From JBHGAV01 sp041946685 (GTDB taxonomy: Bacteria > Acidobacteriota > Terriglobia > Bryobacterales > Bryobacteraceae): a stretch of 22,819 nucleotides of DNA. The notes under the pieces are model-generated. The model had not been told where the DNA came from. It saw nothing but the letters and a program-made list of their open reading frames with translations, and did no database searches. The DNA is taken from positions 1 to 22,819 of the forward strand of contig JBHGAV010000060.1 in assembly GCA_041946685.1 (NCBI GenBank). Reading direction: 5' to 3'. The position numbers and the translations under genes are program-made. Every line of letters starts with the position of its first letter. The first letter of the stretch is position 1. Positions 1-7,185 of this stretch are shown here, one piece after another.

Positions 1-22
1 GCTGGTTCCCACAGGACAATTC

Positions 23-60
23 TACTACAAAATGCTCTGTTTATAACACAGTAGTACTAC
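23..60. promoter_or_regulatory. AT-rich promoter-like region with TACTAC/GTAGTA dyads
   Basis: The first 60 bases are clearly more AT-rich than the rest. TACTAC at 23-28 is the reverse complement of GTAGTA at 51-56, and 51-60 (GTAGTACTAC) is itself a perfect 10-base palindrome. Between them lies TATAAC (42-47), a plausible + strand -10 box, with TTCTAC (20-25) at 16-base spacing as a poor -35. Repeats flanking a -10 box are what a repressor operator looks like. TACTAC/GTAGTA half-sites resemble those of BlaI/MecI regulators, which are common in acidobacteria. The regulator assignment is inference from the motif alone. Confidence 0.3.
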
Positions 61-66
61 CTGGTC

Positions 67-390
67 GTGCGGTTTGTGTTTCGCCACAGGCGCCTGGACC
101 AGTTGCTGGAAGGCCCGCCGCAGGTGCTGATTGACGGCGGCAAGATCGACAACCGGGCTCTGGCCAAAGAGCTAATGTCCGTATCCGAGCTGACGATTGT
201 CGCGCACCGCCAGGGGTTTCAGAGCCTGGACCAGGTGGAGCGTTGCGTCCTCGAGCCCGGCGGGACTTTCCATATGGTCCGCAAGGCCAAGGCGACAAAG
301 GAGGGAGAGGACGCGGTTCTCTTGCGGCTCGACCAGATCCTCGCCGGGTTGCGGCAACTCAGAGCGGCTGGAAACAACCACCAGACGTGA
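67..390 (+). CDS. YetF/DUF421 C-terminal domain, truncated (possible pseudogene)
   Basis: The 107-residue product matches only the soluble C-terminal domain of DUF421 (YetF-like) membrane proteins. Visible hallmarks are LLEGPPQVLIDGGKI (residues 14-28), the helical stretch with HRQGF, and VLEPGGTF (61-68). Full family members carry about three transmembrane helices before this domain, and none is present. The frame is closed by TAG at 52-54, and no other frame in the 51 bases before it encodes a recognisable remainder. The best start is the GTG at 67, which has no evident Shine-Dalgarno sequence. Either this is the remnant of a deleted gene whose junction lies near base 52, or it is a soluble domain expressed from the promoter-like DNA just upstream. 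The family role is poorly defined. I am confident of the domain but not that it is functional. Confidence 0.6.
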   Translation: MRFVFRHRRLDQLLEGPPQVLIDGGKIDNRALAKELMSVSELTIVAHRQGFQSLDQVERCVLEPGGTFHMVRKAKATKEGEDAVLLRLDQILAGLRQLRAAGNNHQT

Positions 391-473
391 GGCATTTCGG
401 CCACTGTGGTCAAGTTCATGTAAAGTCGCCCAGACGCCGTAACGTGTACCCCCCATACTGCATATCAAAGAGT

Positions 474-479
474 AGGAGG
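474..479 (+). promoter_or_regulatory. Shine-Dalgarno of the BON-domain gene
   Basis: A full AGGAGG lies 8 bases before the ATG at 488 and fixes that start. The 97-base gap after the YetF-domain ORF shows no convincing -35/-10 pair. Confidence 0.7.
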
Positions 480-487
480 GCAAGACA

Positions 488-1018
488 ATGAGAACCACGC
501 GAAAGAGCATCCTGATGGGGCTGATAATGGCCGTGGTTGTTTCGCCCGCCCTTCTGCTGGCGTCGAAGGCGCCTCAGACACTGGAAGAGCGGGTGCGCCA
601 CGAGCTGATCATGCTCCCCTACTACAACGTGTTCGACAACCTGGCGTTTCAGGTCACCGGAGACGCCGTCACGCTCAGCGGGCAGGTGAGCTGGCCTGCG
701 CTGAAGAGCGAGGCCGAGAACGTGGTCCGGCGCATCCCCGGCGTGAGGACCGTGGACAACAAGATTCAGGTGCTGCCGCTCTCGCCTTTCGACAACCGGA
801 TCCGCCTGGCCGAGCTGCGGGCCATCTACGGCAACTCGGCTCTGTTTCGCTACAACCTGGGAGCCAATCCGCCGATTCGGATCATCGTGCGCAACGGTGA
901 AGTTACCCTGGAGGGCGTGGTCGCCAGCCAGATGGACAAGAACATCGCGGGGCTCGCCGCCAACACGGTCCCCGGTGTGTTTTCGGTGACCAACAATCTT
1001 CAAGTGAAACCGTCCTAA
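488..1018 (+). CDS. Secreted protein with two BON domains
   Basis: The 176-residue protein starts with a basic n-region (RTTRK) and a hydrophobic stretch (residues 8-25), an export signal probably cleaved near residue 26. Two BON domains follow. The first (about 33-97) contains VTLSGQVSWPALKSEAENVVRRIPGVRTVDN in two parts around GQVSWP, and the second (about 107-174) has the parallel VTLEGVVASQMDK and VPGVFSVTNN. The repeated order (beta strand ending in G-x-V, helix, then PGV and V-x-N) is the family signature. In OsmY-like proteins BON domains are periplasmic and thought to contact phospholipid or membrane surfaces. A role in envelope stress is inferred from that. Its TAA overlaps the stop of the convergent glycosyltransferase gene, so no terminator fits between them. 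Confidence 0.85.
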   Translation: MRTTRKSILMGLIMAVVVSPALLLASKAPQTLEERVRHELIMLPYYNVFDNLAFQVTGDAVTLSGQVSWPALKSEAENVVRRIPGVRTVDNKIQVLPLSPFDNRIRLAELRAIYGNSALFRYNLGANPPIRIIVRNGEVTLEGVVASQMDKNIAGLAANTVPGVFSVTNNLQVKPS

Positions 1019-2592
1019 GGCTTCCCAGTGCTGGGGCTGGCCCCGCCGGGACCAGCCCCGAAGGCGGGGCACGCAGCTTCCAGCAGCGCAACCAGGTGCG
1101 TGGGCCTTTCCTGCCAGCCGAGCGCCTCCATCATTAGCCGGTCGCGGTGCGAGTAGGGGACGAAGTCATGCCGTCTCACCAGGCAAGCTTCGGAAAGGCT
1201 TTGCTCCAGGCGGCGGTTGACGCGGCCCGGCGAAGTGTCATGCGTGCTGCGAAAGTACCAGACAACCTGCGCCCGCGAACTGGCGAGCTGCTCTCGCACC
1301 GAGGCCTCGGTGCTCTCGCGCGAGACCAGGATCACCTTCAAGTCCTTGGGAGCGGCGTCTATCAGCGGGGCGGGATCCGTGTTCCAGGTGTCGGCGAGAA
1401 GCGCCGCCGGGCGGCCCGCGCTGCCGGCGGTGACGATCTCCGCGATCTCCTCGTATGGCAGCAGGTAGCCTTTGTTGAGGAACTCCGTCTTGTTGAAGTA
1501 GCTGCCGATCGAGAAGCCTGACAGGCACACCAGCGCCCCGCCCGCCAGCCAGCCCGTTCGCCCGCTTTGCGCCAACCCCAGTGCCAGCAGCATGAGGAAG
1601 AAGGGCAACAGGAACAGCAGGCGCCCGGGGGTGAAGACGAACGCGACCCAGCGGGCTGCCCCGGCGTAGCCCGCCAGTGCGGCTACCGCCAGAACGCCCA
1701 GCCACTCCGGACGTGTCCTCGCCCCCATCCAGATCAGGCACAGGATGGCCGGCAGCAACAGCATGCCGGCGATCAAGACCCATAGAGGCGGCGTTTCGCC
1801 CAGCGAGAAGGAAAACAGCCAGTACCCCAGGCGAACGATTTCCGATTTGAGGCCTCCCTCGACCCGGGGCGTTTCCGCTCGCATCATGTGTGCCACCGTG
1901 CCCACCAGATGCGGCAGCCAGGCCGCGTAAACCACAGCCACCAACGCCAACACTCCCGCGGCGGTCTTGACGGCTTCATTCCGCGGCCCTCGCATCGCGC
2001 GCCAGGCCAAGGCAGACAGGACGCCCAAGAGCAGCGCCAGGCCCGGAAGGTAGTGGACGTACAGCAGGCACGCGGAGCCAACCGAGAAGGCCAGGCCTCT
2101 CCAAATAAACCGCGGCTCCCGCACCAGCTCCACGGCCGCCCTGAGGACCACCGCGAAGACGAGAACCTGCAGCGAATAGGAACGCGCCATGCGCGCATAG
2201 AGCAGGAGGCAGGGAGAAAGCGTCCAAAGCAGCAGGAACCACAGGCGCACCCGTTCGCCGAGAGATCTCAGCCACAGCCGGTCGATCGCGACTGTTGAAG
2301 CCAGCGCGAACAGAACCGACAGCAGCCGGGCTGCCGCAGCCTCTTCCAGCGGCCAGCGGATCAAGAGCCAGAGCTTCACCAGCAGAGCATGAAGCGGAGG
2401 ATTGATTCCATCGGCGGCATACGCTCCGATTGTCTGCCCGAAGGAACCTGAGACGGCTCTCAGCGTGAAATACTCATCTCCCCATACCGGCAGGAGATCG
2501 AGTCTCGTCATCAGGAGTGCGGCCTGCGCTAGCAGACAGACCGGCAACACCACCTGGTACGGGCGTACATTCTGCCATCGAAGGTTGGACAT
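1015..2592 (-). CDS. Membrane glycosyltransferase, GT39/PMT-like (ArnT-type fold)
   Basis: The 525-residue protein is strongly hydrophobic over its first 380 residues, with roughly ten or more membrane segments, and ends in a soluble domain of about 140 residues. WGDEYFTL (37-44) supplies the acidic pair found in the first periplasmic loop of GT-C enzymes. NPPLHALL (64-71) and SPCLLLYARMARSYSLQ (126-142) match the conserved NPP/H and Y-x-R-x-Y/S blocks of PMT_2-type glycosyltransferases. These enzymes move a sugar from a polyprenyl-phosphate donor to a protein or lipid on the outer face of the inner membrane. The acceptor cannot be read from the sequence. The ATG at 2592 lacks a clear Shine-Dalgarno. 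No sugar-synthesis genes adjoin it. Family call is fairly sure, substrate unknown. Confidence 0.8.
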   Translation of the reverse strand: MSNLRWQNVRPYQVVLPVCLLAQAALLMTRLDLLPVWGDEYFTLRAVSGSFGQTIGAYAADGINPPLHALLVKLWLLIRWPLEEAAAARLLSVLFALASTVAIDRLWLRSLGERVRLWFLLLWTLSPCLLLYARMARSYSLQVLVFAVVLRAAVELVREPRFIWRGLAFSVGSACLLYVHYLPGLALLLGVLSALAWRAMRGPRNEAVKTAAGVLALVAVVYAAWLPHLVGTVAHMMRAETPRVEGGLKSEIVRLGYWLFSFSLGETPPLWVLIAGMLLLPAILCLIWMGARTRPEWLGVLAVAALAGYAGAARWVAFVFTPGRLLFLLPFFLMLLALGLAQSGRTGWLAGGALVCLSGFSIGSYFNKTEFLNKGYLLPYEEIAEIVTAGSAGRPAALLADTWNTDPAPLIDAAPKDLKVILVSRESTEASVREQLASSRAQVVWYFRSTHDTSPGRVNRRLEQSLSEACLVRRHDFVPYSHRDRLMMEALGWQERPTHLVALLEAACPAFGAGPGGASPSTGKP

Positions 2593-2639
2593 CGGACAGA
2601 ATCTACTCTAGCGGAACGGGGAGCGTCGGGAAAGTCGTC

Positions 2640-2757
2640 AACAAAACAAGAAGCCCTGCGTCTGGGTCCGCAGGGCTTCCACTCAGAGGGGCTGGCGACG
2701 GGCTGGGCCCCGTCGCCGGGGATGCTAATGTTATAGCACTTGGTTATCTATAGTATA
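2640..2757 (-). ncRNA. Candidate small RNA, or structured 3' UTR
   Basis: The 264-base gap 2593-2856 has no convincing gene, but on the - strand it holds an ordered set of signals. TGGACA (2781-2776) is followed after 18 bases by TATACT (2757-2752), a reasonable sigma70-like promoter giving a start near 2745. Then comes a 9-bp hairpin, CCCGGCGACGGG-side pairing 2717-2709 with 2702-2694 around a 6-base loop, and then the terminator hairpin at 2679-2650 with its U-rich tail. The product would be about 100 nt. Without the promoter, the same DNA would be a two-hairpin 3' UTR of the upstream operon. I do not recognise an RNA family; comparison with acidobacterial motifs such as Acido-1 would be sensible. 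Confidence 0.3.
2641..2679 (-). terminator. Rho-independent terminator
   Basis: On the - strand, AAGCCCTGCG (2678-2669) pairs perfectly with CGCAGGGCTT (2660-2651) across an 8-base loop. One further G-C pair (2679/2650) extends the stem to 11 bp. It is followed by CTTGTTTTGTTGAC, a U-rich tail in RNA. It is oriented to end transcripts of the secreted-protein operon at 2857-4751, or of the candidate small RNA starting near 2745. Confidence 0.75.
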
Positions 2758-2856
2758 GGAAGAATCGCACCATTTTGTCCATAATTTTCTTGCGGATAAG
2801 GCGCCTCCTCAAATAGGGGTGGGTGCTGACGCGTATGGGGATAGGGCGTGCCCTCA

Positions 2857-3489
2857 TCAGTCCTCGGGCAGAGTTCCGCGGCTGTGCAACCTCTTGGCAG
2901 CCTCGTAGTCTTTCACCAGTTGCTTGGTGATCTTGTCCGCCACATCGGCGCTGGCGCCTCGGAACTTTGCGCCGAGGCTTTCCTGGGTTGTGGACCACAG
3001 AACGTCGCCGTCCTTGCCCACCAACCGAACTGAGGCTGTCGCTTCGTGCTTCCTCTCAGCGATCCTGGTCGACTCCTGCTCCCCCACGGTCACCGAGGCC
3101 GAGCGGCTGCGGCGATCCGCTACCGTGCGGTCCGGGTTGGACCCGGTCCCCGCCGAGACGCGCGCGTTCAAACTGTCGCTGGAGGCAAAGGTGTCGGTGA
3201 AGATAAGATCCTCCGCCGACCCGCGCAGAAACGCGTCAGCCCGCGCCTCATTCTCTGTAATCACGAAGAGCTTGGTGGATTGCAGGCTGGAGATGATCAT
3301 GTCCCGCATGTGGGCGGCCGCCTCGCCGCCGCCGAGCCGGTCCACGTAGACGCGGCGGATCTCGAGCAAGCGCGTAATGGTCACCTCGTGCAGCGCCGGC
3401 GCGGCCCCGCCCTCGATGACGCCGTCCTTTGTCCCCTGCGGTCCCGCCGCGAGCCACAGGCAGGCTCCCAGCCAGAATGCTGTGCTCAC
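2857..3489 (-). CDS. Secreted protein, possibly CsgG-like
   Basis: The 210-residue protein starts with a short hydrophobic signal (about residues 4-17, AFWLGACLWLAAG). I do not recognise a characterised family. The core reads like the alpha/beta fold of CsgG-type periplasmic proteins: a strand with RRVYVDRLGG (45-54), a helix with MRDMIISSLQ (61-70), a strand KLFVITEN (73-80), and ADAFLRGSAED (84-94), then a variable Ser/Arg-rich insert (105-145), ASVRLVGKDGDVLWSTTQES (152-171) and a C-terminal amphipathic helix. Such proteins typically measure small-molecule or envelope state or assemble in the outer membrane, but that is analogy only. Its GTG start (3489) overlaps the TGA of the upstream gene as GTGA, so the two are translationally coupled. 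Confidence 0.7.
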   Translation of the reverse strand: MSTAFWLGACLWLAAGPQGTKDGVIEGGAAPALHEVTITRLLEIRRVYVDRLGGGEAAAHMRDMIISSLQSTKLFVITENEARADAFLRGSAEDLIFTDTFASSDSLNARVSAGTGSNPDRTVADRRSRSASVTVGEQESTRIAERKHEATASVRLVGKDGDVLWSTTQESLGAKFRGASADVADKITKQLVKDYEAAKRLHSRGTLPED

Positions 3490-3971
3490 CCGCCTCCCGC
3501 CTTCCGCGCCTCGTCGTCCTGATAGTCGACCTTGAGTCCCGTCCTGGCCTCCAGACCGGCCAGCACCGCGCGCACATCGCGCTTGTCAACCTGAAACACC
3601 ATCGCCTGTTGTTGCCCCGCCACATCTTTGAAGGACACGGTCAGGAAGTGCTTGCGGGACTTGCTGAACAGCAGTATCGGGGAGATCGCCAACGCCAACA
3701 GGTACCTGCGCCCGGCCTGCTGCCCGTACTCCAGGAGGTTGATGCGGTCGTAGGGGATCTCAATCCCCGCCTTCTTCGTCTCGAAGAGAAGGACCTCCGG
3801 GTCGGTAATGTGGATCTTTCCCGAGACACGGGAGCCAAGCTGGCCGAGCGTCCCTCCCACGTATTCGGCCCCGCAGCCGCCGTCGGCCGCAGGCAAAGGT
3901 TGCGCGGCCGCCAGCAAGGACAGGATCGCTGCCCAGGCGAGACCGGGCCTCAGCGCGCGGCATGCCTCCAT
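3486..3971 (-). CDS. Secreted PH-like acidobacterial protein of unknown function
   Basis: The 161-residue protein has a signal peptide (hydrophobic 12-28, ending LPAADGG). The mature part opens with YVGGTLGQL (37-45) and continues GKIHITDPEVLLFETKK, IEIPYDRINLLEYGQQAGRR (70-89), a hydrophobic stretch (90-103), KSRKHFLTVSF (104-114), and a terminal EARTGLKVDY (141-150). The pattern of strands (values compared as I-x-Y-x-x-I, LEYG) resembles a PH-like or GRAM-like barrel. I know this architecture as a recurrent acidobacterial hypothetical family, with no assigned function. The hydrophobic segment may be a hairpin in the membrane or a core strand. It lies 33 bases after the phosphopantetheinyl transferase and overlaps the next secreted protein by 4 bases. 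Confidence 0.75.
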   Translation of the reverse strand: MEACRALRPGLAWAAILSLLAAAQPLPAADGGCGAEYVGGTLGQLGSRVSGKIHITDPEVLLFETKKAGIEIPYDRINLLEYGQQAGRRYLLALAISPILLFSKSRKHFLTVSFKDVAGQQQAMVFQVDKRDVRAVLAGLEARTGLKVDYQDDEARKAGGG

Positions 3972-4004
3972 GTATAGGCAAGTGGCGGAAACGAATCCGA
4001 ATTC

Positions 4005-4751
4005 TCAGCCCTTGTTGGCGGTGCGCCACTGCCACAGACGGATCTCCGCGGGGTGGCCCTCCACGGCCAGGGCCGCCGCGAAGCCCGCCCCCGGATCCAG
4101 GGCCAGGAGCGACCAGCGCTCAGTCTCGCCCGGATCATCCTGCACGCTCAACAACTCCGCCGGTCTGCCGGGATCGAGAGACACCTCGAATGAGGCGAGC
4201 GGGATCGCCAGGCCCTCACCGCGGGCCTTCAGGTAGGCTTCCTTGCGGGTCCACCCATCGAAGAACGCGGCCACGCGCTGCTCGGGGGGCAGGGCGCGGA
4301 GCGCCTCGGCCTCCTGCGGCGCAAAGAACCGCCGCGCCAGTTTCTCATGGTCCCTGTCCTGGCGGACTTGCTCAAGGTCGATCCCGATTTCAGCGGCGAG
4401 CGAAACGGCGTATAGCGCCAGGCCGTTGGAGTGGGAGAGGTTGAACCGGAGTCGCTCTCCCCCCGGAATCGGGAGCAGGAACGGCTTGCCGTGCTCGCGG
4501 TAGCCGAACGAAATCGCGGACGGGGTGCAACACAGGTATCGGCTCAGAATGTCCCTCAGGATGGCCCGGCCGGCCGTGAACCGAAGCTGAACCTGGGGCA
4601 CTCGGAGCCGGGCGGCGCGATCCAACTCATCCGGCGAGAGCGTCTCGCGCAGCCTCCCCACCTCCGGCCGAGGCAGGTCCAACTCTGCCCTCCACACGTG
4701 AACTTGACCCGCTTCAATACGGACCCTCGCGCGTGGTTCCAGCCAACTCAT
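4005..4751 (-). CDS. 4'-phosphopantetheinyl transferase, Sfp type
   Basis: The enzyme moves 4'-phosphopantetheine from CoA to the serine of an acyl or peptidyl carrier protein. The 248-residue length fits the Sfp/Gsp class (two pseudo-repeats) rather than the short AcpS class. Motifs seen are GKPFL (88-92), FNLSHSNGL (103-111), GIDLEQV (123-129) and WTRKEAYLKARGEGL (167-181). D125, E127 and E171 are the expected Mg2+ ligands, so the enzyme looks intact. No PKS, NRPS or carrier protein gene is present nearby, so the carrier partner lies elsewhere. It may serve as the general PPTase of the cell. It is first in a probable three-gene - strand operon with two secreted proteins, divergent from the TPR lipoprotein gene. 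Confidence 0.92.
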   Translation of the reverse strand: MSWLEPRARVRIEAGQVHVWRAELDLPRPEVGRLRETLSPDELDRAARLRVPQVQLRFTAGRAILRDILSRYLCCTPSAISFGYREHGKPFLLPIPGGERLRFNLSHSNGLALYAVSLAAEIGIDLEQVRQDRDHEKLARRFFAPQEAEALRALPPEQRVAAFFDGWTRKEAYLKARGEGLAIPLASFEVSLDPGRPAELLSVQDDPGETERWSLLALDPGAGFAAALAVEGHPAEIRLWQWRTANKG

Positions 4752-4860
4752 AGGCTCGACCCCGGAGCCGTTAACCGCATTGCAGCACGGGCTTCGCTCG
4801 ATTCCGGGTGGTGCTTGTCATATGATGTCATTGTTGGACTACTGGTTGCGGGGAACGGTC

Positions 4861-7170
4861 ATGAAGACGCGCTGTTTGTTCGTATTGGTCGCCGTGCTGC
4901 TCGTGGGAGCCTCGTGCAGCCGCGACCCCGAAGTGGCCAAGCGGAAGTACCTGGAAAGCGGGAACCGTTATTTCGACAGGGGCAAGTACAGCGAGGCCTC
5001 CATCATGTACCGGAGCGCCCTGAAGAAGGATGTCCGCTACGGCGACGCCTACTACCGGCTTGGCTTGACCTACCTCAAACTCAACAACATCGTCGCGGCC
5101 GAGCGATCCCTGCGCCGGGCTTTCGAACTTATGAAGCCGGGCCGTGACAAGGACGATGCCACAACCAAGCTGTCCGACATCTATTTACTGGCATACCTGA
5201 GCGACCCCAGGCGGACGAAGGCGTTCGAGACGGGCTACAAGGACTTCCTCGGACGGTTACCCAAGGGCTCTTTCGACCGCCTCCGCCTGGAAGGCTATCT
5301 GGCTTGGCGTAGCGGCGACCTGGACGGTGCTTTGGAGCGCTTTGAGGCCGCCGCCAAGATCAAGCCGATGGATGCCAATCTCACCCTTGCGCACGCTCAG
5401 GTGATGATCAGGAAGGACCGCTTCCCGGAGGCCGAGAAGCTTGTCCTGGATCTGATCGCGAAGGACAAGACCAACGGGTCCGCCTATGACTTGCTCTACG
5501 GCGAATACATCAAACGGAATCAACCGGCCGAAGCCGAGCGGATACGCAGACGGAAGTCGGAGGACAATCCGGGCGTGATCGATTACCGCCTCCAACTCGC
5601 CGCGCACTATTTCATGCTGAACAAGCACGACGAGGCCGACCGTGTCATCCAGGCCGTGATGGCCGACACCAAGACGTTCCCCAAGGGGCGCGAACGTTGC
5701 GGCGACTTCTATATGACCTTCCGTCAGTTCGACAAGGCTATCGAGTTGTACAGCGGCGGGTTGGGGGGCAGCAAGGAGGAACGGCTGAACTTCCAGCGCA
5801 AGATCGCCGATGTGCTGGTCCTGCAGGGGAAGCGGGACCAGGCCCTGGCCCTGCTTGACAAGGAGATCCTGAAGGAGCACCCGAACGACCCGGTCGGCCT
5901 CGCTCTGCGCGCGTCGCTATGGCTGGAGACGGGAAACCGGAACCAGGTGCAGCAGGCCGTCGGCGAACTGGAGGCCGTGGTTGGCAAGCTCCCCCGCAAT
6001 CCCGTGGTGCGCTATAACCTCGGGCGGGCTTACTGGCTCAGGGGCGATACCGATCTGGCGCGCGCGCAGTTCCGCGCCGCCGTGGACATGCAGCCCGACT
6101 ACCTTGCGCCGAGGCTTGCCTTGTTGCAGATCAATCTCACCCGCGGCGAGCACGCGCAGGCTCTGCAGCTCGCGGACGAAACCTTGGGCATCAGCCCCGG
6201 CAGCCAGCCGGCCAGAATCATGCGCGCGCTGGCTCTTCAAGGGATGGGGAAGTTGGACGACGCCCGCAAGGAGTTTCAAAACATTCTGCGGGCGAATCCA
6301 GGTTCCAGCGAGGCGCAGTTCCGGTTGGGTTTGCTGGAGCTGACAGCGAAGAACTTCAGCACGGCCGAGGGCGTCTTTCGCAAGTGCCTGGAGAACTCCC
6401 AGCGGGACCTGATCTGCGAGATCGGCCTGGCCGAAGTCTATACCGCCCAAGGTCAGTTCGACAGGGCCACGGGGCTGCTCTCCAGCGAGCTGGCGAAGAG
6501 CCCGGACCGCCGTGAGCTCCGGCTGGCCCTCGCCAACATCAGTGTGCTGGCCAAGAAGTACGACACCGCAGCCGATCTGTACTCCAAGATGATCGCCAAG
6601 GAGCCGGAATCCTCGGACCTGCACCTGCGCTTGGCGGAGACCTACCGAAGGATGGGCAAGATCCCGGAAGCCATCGAAGGTTTCCGGCGGGTCAAGCAGT
6701 TGCAGCCTAATAGTGCGGATGCCGCCGTGTGGCTGGCCTTGTTGCTGCATCAAACCGGGCGCGAGGCCGATGCCAAAGTGGAATATGAGAGAATCCTGAG
6801 GCTTCAGCCCGACAACGCGATCGCCCTCAACAACCTTGCCTACGTGATCGCCGAGCAGGGCGGCGATCTGGACGTGGCTCTCACCTACGCCCAGAGGGCG
6901 AAACAGAAGCTGCCCCAGTCGCCGGAAGTCTCCGACACTCTGGGCTGGATCTACCTGAAGAAGCAACTGACCCCGAATGCGCTGGAGATCTACAACGATC
7001 TGGTCAAGAAGGTGCCTACGCGCGCCTCGTTCCGCTACCACCGGGGGATGGCGCTGTTCCAGAGCGGCGACAAGGCGCAGGCGCGCACGGAACTCGAGGC
7101 CGCGCTTCGCAACAATCCCTCCAAGGACGATGAGGGGAAGATCCGGGAACTGCTGCGGCGGATTGGCTAG
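4861..7170 (+). CDS. TPR-repeat lipoprotein, PEP-CTERM-system type
   Basis: I place the start at the ATG at 4861, not at an upstream in-frame ATG at 4780. From 4861 the protein begins MKTRC, has a hydrophobic core (6-16) and reaches GASC, a somewhat weak lipobox with Cys19 as lipidation site; a GCGGGG-like stretch precedes it. The 769-residue protein is then almost entirely tetratricopeptide repeats. Typical examples are KYLESGNRYFDRGKYSEAS, AYYRLGLTYLKL and AIALNNLAYVIAEQGGDLDVA, continuing to about residue 760. This matches the long TPR lipoproteins found in exosortase/PEP-CTERM and exopolysaccharide loci, where they act as periplasmic scaffolds. No exosortase or polysaccharide polymerase is in the window. 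It is probably first in the operon with the CPBP protease, whose start lies 15 bases past its stop. Confidence 0.85.
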   Translation: MKTRCLFVLVAVLLVGASCSRDPEVAKRKYLESGNRYFDRGKYSEASIMYRSALKKDVRYGDAYYRLGLTYLKLNNIVAAERSLRRAFELMKPGRDKDDATTKLSDIYLLAYLSDPRRTKAFETGYKDFLGRLPKGSFDRLRLEGYLAWRSGDLDGALERFEAAAKIKPMDANLTLAHAQVMIRKDRFPEAEKLVLDLIAKDKTNGSAYDLLYGEYIKRNQPAEAERIRRRKSEDNPGVIDYRLQLAAHYFMLNKHDEADRVIQAVMADTKTFPKGRERCGDFYMTFRQFDKAIELYSGGLGGSKEERLNFQRKIADVLVLQGKRDQALALLDKEILKEHPNDPVGLALRASLWLETGNRNQVQQAVGELEAVVGKLPRNPVVRYNLGRAYWLRGDTDLARAQFRAAVDMQPDYLAPRLALLQINLTRGEHAQALQLADETLGISPGSQPARIMRALALQGMGKLDDARKEFQNILRANPGSSEAQFRLGLLELTAKNFSTAEGVFRKCLENSQRDLICEIGLAEVYTAQGQFDRATGLLSSELAKSPDRRELRLALANISVLAKKYDTAADLYSKMIAKEPESSDLHLRLAETYRRMGKIPEAIEGFRRVKQLQPNSADAAVWLALLLHQTGREADAKVEYERILRLQPDNAIALNNLAYVIAEQGGDLDVALTYAQRAKQKLPQSPEVSDTLGWIYLKKQLTPNALEIYNDLVKKVPTRASFRYHRGMALFQSGDKAQARTELEAALRNNPSKDDEGKIRELLRRIG

Positions 7171-7185
7171 GGCGGGGGACGCTCG

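Noticed and set aside
2744..2998. An 84-codon frame on the - strand across the end of the CsgG-like gene and the gap
   Set aside because: Most of it overlaps a better-supported gene out of frame, and the remaining part is a short Arg-rich stretch without a Shine-Dalgarno.
4780..4860. Upstream ATG extension of the TPR lipoprotein
   Set aside because: It would bury the lipoprotein signal sequence 27 residues inside the protein, and the added residues look non-coding.
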